From Desulfotomaculaceae bacterium (GTDB taxonomy: Bacteria > Bacillota > Desulfotomaculia > Desulfotomaculales > Pelotomaculaceae): DNA of 48,685 bases. The position numbers and the translations under genes are program-made. Location: NCBI GenBank assembly GCA_028709235.1, contig JAQVXL010000008.1, positions 1 through 48,685 of the forward strand, given 5' to 3'. The notes beneath the pieces are model-generated. The model was not told the DNA's origin, did no database searches, and worked only from the letters and a program-made list of their open reading frames with translations. Positions 43,551 through 48,685 of this stretch are shown piece after piece; the first letter of the stretch is position 1; the number at the start of each line of letters is the position of its first letter.

Positions 43551-44220
43551 ACTTGGTCCCGCCGGTGTATGCCGGCACTGTCACCCCTGACATCTTTTTG
43601 ACTCCCACCTGAATTCCCCAAAACTGAAGGGTTTCCGCTACTCCACCCTTCATTTTAATGGAATTTTCAAGTGTATCGGGATCTCCTATAGCCGATATAA
43701 CATAAGGTGGGGCCAGTCGTTTATCCCTGTTCAAAATAATTGTGGGACCCGCACAGCGCACTTCAGTAACGGCGAGGAGTCTCTGCCCGTTTATTGATAT
43801 GGCTTCCGCGCCGGCCGCCCTCAATTCATTTAAAACATGCAGGACGTCTTCATCATGGAGAACATAAAGGTCCGGATTTTCACCCGGTTTCAGAGTGGCA
43901 TTACTGTCGTTGAGGGTGACTTCCACACCGATCCCGCTCAATTCCGTAACTCCGGCCAGGATCCTGGCCCGATCCAGTCCTTCCTTCAAATCAATATCCT
44001 GGGGCCCGGCTGAAACCCGGTCAAAATCAGCCCGCAGGGAATTAACCTGTTCCTGGAGCAGATCACGATCTTTTTTCAGCTGGTTTACTTCTGACGCTAA
44101 CAACTGGGCCCGCTGCACCGGTTCAGTTTTATTGATTTCACTGGCGATTCTGAACTGAAAGGCAAGCATAATGCCTAATACCAGGCAGGCAGCGGCAATT
44201 ATCCACTGAAAACCTTTCAT
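43525..44220 (-). CDS. DUF881 family protein, first copy
   Basis: The 231-residue protein has an N-terminal membrane helix (residues 4-25), a coiled coil (about 38-70) and a DUF881 domain with LHDEDVLHVLNELRAAGAEAISINGQRLL-like sequence (motif EAISINGQR) and IGDPDTLENSIKMKGG. It starts at ATG 44220, 13 bases after the divIB stop, within the division gene cluster. The biochemical role is unknown. Confidence 0.92.
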   Translation of the reverse strand: MKGFQWIIAAACLVLGIMLAFQFRIASEINKTEPVQRAQLLASEVNQLKKDRDLLQEQVNSLRADFDRVSAGPQDIDLKEGLDRARILAGVTELSGIGVEVTLNDSNATLKPGENPDLYVLHDEDVLHVLNELRAAGAEAISINGQRLLAVTEVRCAGPTIILNRDKRLAPPYVISAIGDPDTLENSIKMKGGVAETLQFWGIQVGVKKMSGVTVPAYTGGTKFEYAQAAS

Positions 44221-44233
44221 TTAATCACCCGCC

Positions 44234-44992
44234 TTAGTTAGCATATTTTTTATAATATACCACCGGTTGCCCGGCATATGAAAGATCTATATAGTTGATT
44301 TTTGCACCCTGCTTGCGCAGTTCCAGCAGGACCTGCTGCAAGATCTCCCCTTTTTCCTGGATTTCCTGGGGCAGGCCCAACCGGCATTGATATCCCTCGG
44401 TTGTATAAATTATAATCTGGCCGTCCTCATCCACATGGATCTCCGTTAGGTTGGCGGTAAACCCGGCAGGCAAATCCTTGATCACATTCAGAGCAGAACT
44501 CAGTCTCTCCGAACTCAAAACCTGTCCGGGACCGGCCGGCTCAACCTCCACACCGGTTATTACCGGCAGGCCGGGAGTCCCGGCGCCGGCTCTGGCCAGA
44601 TATATACTCTCTTCATCCACCTGAATAAAACCTTCTGCTGCAGGTAAAAGGCCCAGGGGCACCCGCTCAGCAACGGTTATTACAACAGATGAAGGCAGCG
44701 ATCTGGTCACCTGCGTATCTTTAATCATCGGAAGCTGTTTAAGGTTAGACTTTACATCAGCCATTTTTAATTTGAATATATTAACATCTAAACCGATGTC
44801 TGCCACGTCAAGTATTTTCTCTTCGCTTAAAAAATAATTGCCCTGCACCAGGACTTGACGCACCTCAAAAACAGGTGAGCTCAGCAGAATAAATCCTGCC
44901 GCGAGAACAATGATTACAAAAACAACGCTTTCCATGACATTCCATTTTTTTTGCCGTATTCTGCCTTTAAAGGGACCGGCCAATACCTTCAC
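44234..44992 (-). CDS. divIB: Cell division protein DivIB/FtsQ
   Basis: This bitopic membrane protein of the divisome has one membrane helix (residues 19-38), then a POTRA domain (about 43-112, FEVRQVLVQGNYFLSEEKIL through VTRSLPSSVVITVAERVP) and the FtsQ/beta domain (113-250). The POTRA domain contacts other division proteins. Length 252 residues. It lies just downstream of murA with a small plus-strand gene in the 390-base gap between them. Confidence 0.94.
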   Translation of the reverse strand: MKVLAGPFKGRIRQKKWNVMESVVFVIIVLAAGFILLSSPVFEVRQVLVQGNYFLSEEKILDVADIGLDVNIFKLKMADVKSNLKQLPMIKDTQVTRSLPSSVVITVAERVPLGLLPAAEGFIQVDEESIYLARAGAGTPGLPVITGVEVEPAGPGQVLSSERLSSALNVIKDLPAGFTANLTEIHVDEDGQIIIYTTEGYQCRLGLPQEIQEKGEILQQVLLELRKQGAKINYIDLSYAGQPVVYYKKYAN

Positions 44993-45112
44993 TCCAAAAA
45001 TCTCAAATAGTTTACCCCATTAATAATTATATCAACCGCTACTAAGTTGTCCATATGAAATCTAAAAAGAAAAGGTAAGCTTTCAATAAACTTCATCTAC
45101 ACCAGCTGTGTA

Positions 45113-45140
45113 ACCATTTACTGCCTACAAGCATAGTATA
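45113..45140 (+). promoter_or_regulatory. Sigma-K-like promoter of the Gly-rich peptide gene
   Basis: ACC (45113-45115) is followed after 16 bases by CATAGTATA (45132-45140), a full match to the sigma-K -10 consensus CATANNNTA with the proper -35 AC element. Transcription would start near 45147, 33 bases before the start codon. Confidence 0.6.
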
Positions 45141-45179
45141 AACGAAGTTAATAGAACTTGTTACAAGGAGGGCAAAAAT

Positions 45180-45341
45180 ATGGCGTTTGGCATTACTGGA
45201 GGGGCTGGAGGAGTTGGCGGGACTGGTGGAGTCGGTGGAGTCGGGACCGGTGGCTGTGGCAGCGGAGCTGGGAACTGGGCGTTTATCCTCTTCCTGATCC
45301 TGATCCTGCTGGTCTTTGGCTTCGGGTTCATGCTTATTTAA
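45180..45341 (+). CDS. Glycine-rich one-helix membrane peptide (YjcZ-like)
   Basis: This 53-residue peptide has an extremely Gly-rich N-terminal half (ITGGAGGVGGTGGVGG, one Cys) followed by a membrane helix NWAFILFLILILLVFGFGF. The order of Gly-rich then hydrophobic resembles the tiny YjcZ-type sporulation peptides of Bacillus. The ATG has a near-perfect ribosome site (AAGGAGGG, seven bases), and a terminator-like hairpin follows at 45392-45422. Another reading frame gives a longer Arg/Trp-rich product, but only this frame has ATG plus ribosome site. With the sigma-K-like promoter, late mother-cell expression is inferred. The family assignment is by architecture only. Confidence 0.78.
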   Translation: MAFGITGGAGGVGGTGGVGGVGTGGCGSGAGNWAFILFLILILLVFGFGFMLI

Positions 45342-45391
45342 GAACTAACTGCTGGTTACTTTTATAGTTCTGGTTTTTCAATAATTAATGT

Positions 45392-45422
45392 AACAGGAGA
45401 CCGCGCCAGGCGGTTTTCTGTT
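45392..45422 (+). terminator. Terminator after the Gly-rich peptide gene
   Basis: AACAGGAGACCGC and GCGGTTTTCTGTT pair over 13 bases (two G-U) around GCCAG, with TTATTT at the end. It lies 50 bases after the stop. Confidence 0.7.
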
Positions 45423-45481
45423 ATTTACAGGCACAACCGGCGCCGGCAAACTTGTCCCCGGCAGCACTAAAAAAAGAGCCA

Positions 45482-46741
45482 CTAATCGTGAACTCTTACA
45501 ATTCTCGCGCCCAGGGCGTTATATTTAGTCTCCAATCGTTCATAGCCGCGGTCGATGTGGGTCACATTCTCCAGGATGGTCCCGTTTTCGGCGGCCAGCG
45601 CGGCTATTACCAATGCAGCCCCGGCTCGCAGGTCGCTTGCTTCCAGATAAGCGCCGCTTAACCTTTCCACACCTTCGACGATGGCTGATTGCCCTTCCAC
45701 TTTTATATCGGCGCCCATCCGCCTCAGTTCTCCCACATGTTTAAAACGATTTTCAAATACTGTTTCAGTAATTATACTGGTTCCTTCAGCCAGGCTCAAG
45801 AGGGCCATCATCTGGGGCTGCATATCGGTCGGGAATCCGGGATAGGGCATTGTTTTAATATCTACTGCCCTGATCTGGCCTGCCCCCTGGACTCTGACAT
45901 AGTCATCTCCCGTGATAATATCGACTCCCGCCTCGCGCATTTTTGCCAGCAGGGGTTCCATATGTTCCGGAATAACGTTGGTCAGCGTAACCTCACCGCC
46001 GGTTATGGCCGCAGCTACCAGGTGCGTGCCCGCTTCAATCCGGTCGGGAATAACGGTGTGTTCAGCCGCGTGCAAATCACTGGGTCTCACGCCTTCGATC
46101 TTTATTGTGTCTGTTCCGGCTCCTTTGACCCTGGCCCCCATTTTATTGAGAAAATTTTGCAGGTCCACCATCTCCGGCTCTTTGGCCGCGTTTCTGATCG
46201 TAGTATTGCCCCTGGCCAGCACAGCTGCCATCATCAGGTTTTCTGTAGCGCCCACACTGGGCAGGTCCAGGTGGATATCGGCCCCGGTCAGCTTTTCAGC
46301 CCGGGCGGCTATATAACCATACCTTTCCTTGATCACGGCGCCCATCGCCTGCATCCCTTTAAAATGAAGGTTCATCGGCCGGCTGCCGATCTGACAACCT
46401 CCCGGGTAAGATATTTTTACCCGGCCGAAGCGGCCGAGCATAGAACCCAGGACCAGGTTGGACGCCCGCATCCGCCGCATCAAATCCTCGGATATTTCCA
46501 CTGGCTGGACATCGGCGCTGTCAACAATAAATGTGCTGCCTTCGCAAACCACCCTGGCTCCCAGGTAAGTTAGGACGTCTTTCATCACCGCCACGTCTTT
46601 CAGTATTGGCACTTCATGGATTATGTTTTTCGAGCCATTCAAAATACAAGCTGCCAAAACCGGCAGGGTTGCGTTTTTCGAGCCGCTGGCGCGTATTGTT
46701 CCTTTTAGGCGGTTGCCACCCACAATCAAAAACTTTTGCAC
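45482..46741 (-). CDS. murA: UDP-N-acetylglucosamine 1-carboxyvinyltransferase
   Basis: MurA commits UDP-GlcNAc to peptidoglycan by adding enolpyruvate from PEP. The catalytic cysteine lies in GGCQIGSRPMNLHFKG, the fosfomycin target (Cys, not the resistant Asp). The N-terminal SGSKNATLPVLAAC (lysine of the active site) and the AALAAENGTILENVTHIDRGYE end are typical. The length of 419 residues is normal. Translation appears to begin at GTG 46741 after GGAGGTG. It lies 14 bases downstream of murB. Confidence 0.96.
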   Translation of the reverse strand: MQKFLIVGGNRLKGTIRASGSKNATLPVLAACILNGSKNIIHEVPILKDVAVMKDVLTYLGARVVCEGSTFIVDSADVQPVEISEDLMRRMRASNLVLGSMLGRFGRVKISYPGGCQIGSRPMNLHFKGMQAMGAVIKERYGYIAARAEKLTGADIHLDLPSVGATENLMMAAVLARGNTTIRNAAKEPEMVDLQNFLNKMGARVKGAGTDTIKIEGVRPSDLHAAEHTVIPDRIEAGTHLVAAAITGGEVTLTNVIPEHMEPLLAKMREAGVDIITGDDYVRVQGAGQIRAVDIKTMPYPGFPTDMQPQMMALLSLAEGTSIITETVFENRFKHVGELRRMGADIKVEGQSAIVEGVERLSGAYLEASDLRAGAALVIAALAAENGTILENVTHIDRGYERLETKYNALGARIVRVHD

Positions 46742-46755
46742 ACTGTCACCTCCGC

Positions 46756-47667
46756 CTATTGATAACCCACCACCTTCACCTCAGGTTTCAGCTCAATCCC
46801 AAAATGTCCCAGCACTGAATTTCTGGCCCGCTCCACCAGCATCATGATGTCCCGGGCCCTGGCCTCACCAAGATTGATAATAAAATTGGCGTGTAGTGTG
46901 GAAATCTGAGCGTCACCAATCCTCTCACCTTTTAAGCCGACTGCTTCAATCAAGCGCCCGGCAGAGTCTCCGGGTGGGTTTTTGAAAATGCTCCCTGCGC
47001 TGGGATAATGCAGGGGCTGGGTTTCTTTTCTTCTCTTAATAAAAACCTCCATTTCATGTTTAATTGCTTCTTTATCCCGGTGATAACAGGAAAAGACAGC
47101 CTCAACAACTACTGCAGAATCGTGCTGGAGGGCGCTGGAACGGTAGCCGAAATTTATTTCGTCTATTGTTTTTTTAAAAAAGCAGCCGGCCTGGTTTAAT
47201 AACAGCACCTCTTTAACCCGTGTGCCGATGGCAGTTCCATTGGCCCCTGCGTTCATTACCAGCGCGCCGCCAATGTTCCCGGGGATGCCGGCGGAAAACT
47301 CGAATCCGCCCAACCCGGCGTCCCTGACCACAGCGGCTACCTTCGACAGCTTCGCCCCGGATTCCGCAATGACCATGTTGTCATCCACGGAGATCCGGTC
47401 CAGCCCGCAGCCCACCTTGACCACAACACCTCTGATTCCTTCGTCGGCAACCAGGATATTTGTGCCGGCGCCAATAATAGTTAGGGGGATCTCTCGCTCA
47501 TAAGCGTATGAAACTGCCAGCCGCAGTTCTTCACGGTTGGCGGGCGTCACAAAAACGTCCGCCGGTCCACCGATCCGCCAACTGGTATGCTTTTTCATGG
47601 GTTCACTGATGCGCACCCGCCCAGGCAGGATTTTCAGCATTTCCAGGCAAATGGTTGAGTCAGCCAA
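46756..47667 (-). CDS. murB: UDP-N-acetylenolpyruvoylglucosamine reductase
   Basis: MurB is a flavoenzyme that reduces the MurA product to UDP-MurNAc with NADPH. The FAD-binding [36 protein letters not shown] and [13 protein letters not shown] (catalytic serine) are present. It is the type II enzyme of Gram-positives, 303 residues, lacking the extra loop of E. coli. It overlaps the end of murC by eight bases. Confidence 0.97.
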   Translation of the reverse strand: MADSTICLEMLKILPGRVRISEPMKKHTSWRIGGPADVFVTPANREELRLAVSYAYEREIPLTIIGAGTNILVADEGIRGVVVKVGCGLDRISVDDNMVIAESGAKLSKVAAVVRDAGLGGFEFSAGIPGNIGGALVMNAGANGTAIGTRVKEVLLLNQAGCFFKKTIDEINFGYRSSALQHDSAVVVEAVFSCYHRDKEAIKHEMEVFIKRRKETQPLHYPSAGSIFKNPPGDSAGRLIEAVGLKGERIGDAQISTLHANFIINLGEARARDIMMLVERARNSVLGHFGIELKPEVKVVGYQ

Positions 47668-48685
47668 TATCTTGACGCTCCTTTAGCCGGTCAACAAGTT
47701 CTACCCCCACGTTCCAGATGTCACCGGCGCCGAGAGTTAAAACCATATCGCCGGGACAGACTGTCCGGACCAGGAAATCTACAATTTCCGTTTTTGTGGG
47801 CAGATAAATAACTTCACGACCATCGTGCTTTTTAATAGCAGATATAATCGTTTGCGCGGAAACCCCTTCTATCGGATGTTCACCGGCACTATATAAGTCG
47901 CTGATAATAATGATGTCGGCATCTTTAAACACTTCTCCGAAACGCTCGCCCAAAATAGCAGTTCTGGTATACCGGTGCGGTTGAAAAACCGCGGCCACCC
48001 GCCCGGTTTTTAACTGAACCGCGGCCCCCAGGGTGGCTTTTATTTCAGTAGGGTGGTGGGCGTAGTCATCGATAACTCTAACGCCGTTCACTTCACCTGT
48101 CAGCTGGAACCTTCTCCCGGCCCCTGTAAAATTTTCGAGGGCCGCAGCTATCGCCGCAAAGTCAAGTCCTATATATCTGGCCACGGCCACAACTGCCAGG
48201 GCGTTGGACAGGTTATGCCAGCCGTGCACTTTTAATTGTATAGTTCCTATGTATAAGCCCTGGTAATAAACATCCCCAACGCTGACAGCACCGTCTAACC
48301 GCAAGTTTTTCAGCAGATAATCCGCCTCGGGTTGTTCCAGGGCATAAGTAATGTACGGCCGGTGATAATCCTCCAGCAGGGCCCTCAGCCCTGGATCGTC
48401 GAGGCAGACTACCGCCAGCCCGTTTTCAGGCAATTTGGCCAGGAATTTACGAAAGGCGGCTATAATGTTATCCATGTTTTTATAATAATCCAGGTGATCG
48501 TCTTCGATATTGGTTATTACTTCTATTAAAGGCGCCAGCTTGAGAAATGAACCGTCACTCTCATCCGCTTCCGCTACTATGTATTCTCCCCGGCCCAATT
48601 TGGCGTTTCCGCCTATTTCTGTCATTTCACCTCCGATTACTATGGTGGGCTGGATTCCATTCTTTTCAAGGACCAGGGCCAGCAT
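47660..48685 (-). CDS. murC: UDP-N-acetylmuramate-L-alanine ligase (partial, 5' end missing)
   Basis: MurC adds L-alanine to UDP-MurNAc with ATP. The window edge removes the N-terminus, including the UDP-binding Rossmann part (probably about 110 residues) and the ATP-binding loop. Visible are [25 protein letters not shown], the [14 protein letters not shown] motif and FQPHRYTRT, with the complete C-terminal domain to the stop at 47660. The methionine at the window edge is internal, not a start. Confidence 0.95.
   Translation of the reverse strand: MLALVLEKNGIQPTIVIGGEMTEIGGNAKLGRGEYIVAEADESDGSFLKLAPLIEVITNIEDDHLDYYKNMDNIIAAFRKFLAKLPENGLAVVCLDDPGLRALLEDYHRPYITYALEQPEADYLLKNLRLDGAVSVGDVYYQGLYIGTIQLKVHGWHNLSNALAVVAVARYIGLDFAAIAAALENFTGAGRRFQLTGEVNGVRVIDDYAHHPTEIKATLGAAVQLKTGRVAAVFQPHRYTRTAILGERFGEVFKDADIIIISDLYSAGEHPIEGVSAQTIISAIKKHDGREVIYLPTKTEIVDFLVRTVCPGDMVLTLGAGDIWNVGVELVDRLKERQDIG

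Noticed and set aside
45158-45367. 69-residue Trp/Arg-rich frame overlapping the Gly-rich peptide gene
   Set aside because: It starts at a non-ATG codon before the ribosome site; the ATG with AAGGAGGG belongs to the other frame.

Overview
The window comes from a spore-forming, anaerobic, Gram-positive bacterium of the Clostridia. It most resembles the Peptococcaceae / Desulfotomaculum-Pelotomaculum group. The evidence is: spoIIGA-sigE-sigG; an oxygen-independent ribonucleotide reductase; an L-lactate permease; a SelD read through a UGA (selenocysteine) codon; T-box and PyrR attenuators of Firmicutes type; and a gene order close to the Bacillus subtilis chromosome from murB/divIB through ftsZ, spoIIG, ylm, divIVA, ileS, lspA and rluD to the pyr operon. 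Genus assignment is inference. Nearly everything is on the minus strand, so the biological order runs from base 48685 down to base 1.

Cell wall and division (48685-41247): murC (cut by the window edge), murB, murA, divIB/ftsQ, two tandem DUF881 genes, the small basic protein gene sbp, and ftsZ. No ftsA is present. A 53-residue glycine-rich membrane peptide gene (45180-45341, plus strand) lies in the murA-divIB gap behind a sigma-K-like promoter.

Accessory stretch (41246-35270): a selenocysteine-encoding selD; a GntR-ABC module with a long operator palindrome; and a plus-strand pair consisting of a tiny membrane peptide and an unknown protein.

Sporulation and redox (35255-25144): spoIIGA, sigE, sigG (with a sigma-F-like promoter), ylmC; nrdR-nrdD-nrdG with NrdR boxes; lactate permease; and a LysM protein without a signal peptide that looks like a spore-associated protein.

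Middle (24916-11021): a beta-CASP nuclease-like protein, pgeF, a PhoP/PhoR-type two-component pair, an HlyD-like protein, yggS, sepF, proC, yggT, divIVA, yggU, a T-box-controlled ileS, a thioredoxin-fold protein, lspA and rluD. Plus-strand DUF441 and phosphosulfolactate synthase genes and a minus-strand DUF2619 gene follow.

Pyrimidine operon (8950-2): promoter, PyrR attenuator, pyrR, second PyrR attenuator, pyrB, pyrC, pyrK, pyrD, pyrF, pyrE. carA and carB, expected between pyrC and pyrK, are missing. Their place holds a decayed IS110-type transposase end and repeats. Two unrelated genes separate pyrF from pyrE.

A family of short intergenic inverted repeats with GGGGACA...TGTCCCC arms occurs at least six times (near 5.4, 10.4, 34.2, 35.4, 36.1 and 41.2 kb). 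It is the main unexplained structure in the window. No CRISPR array, rRNA or tRNA gene was seen.
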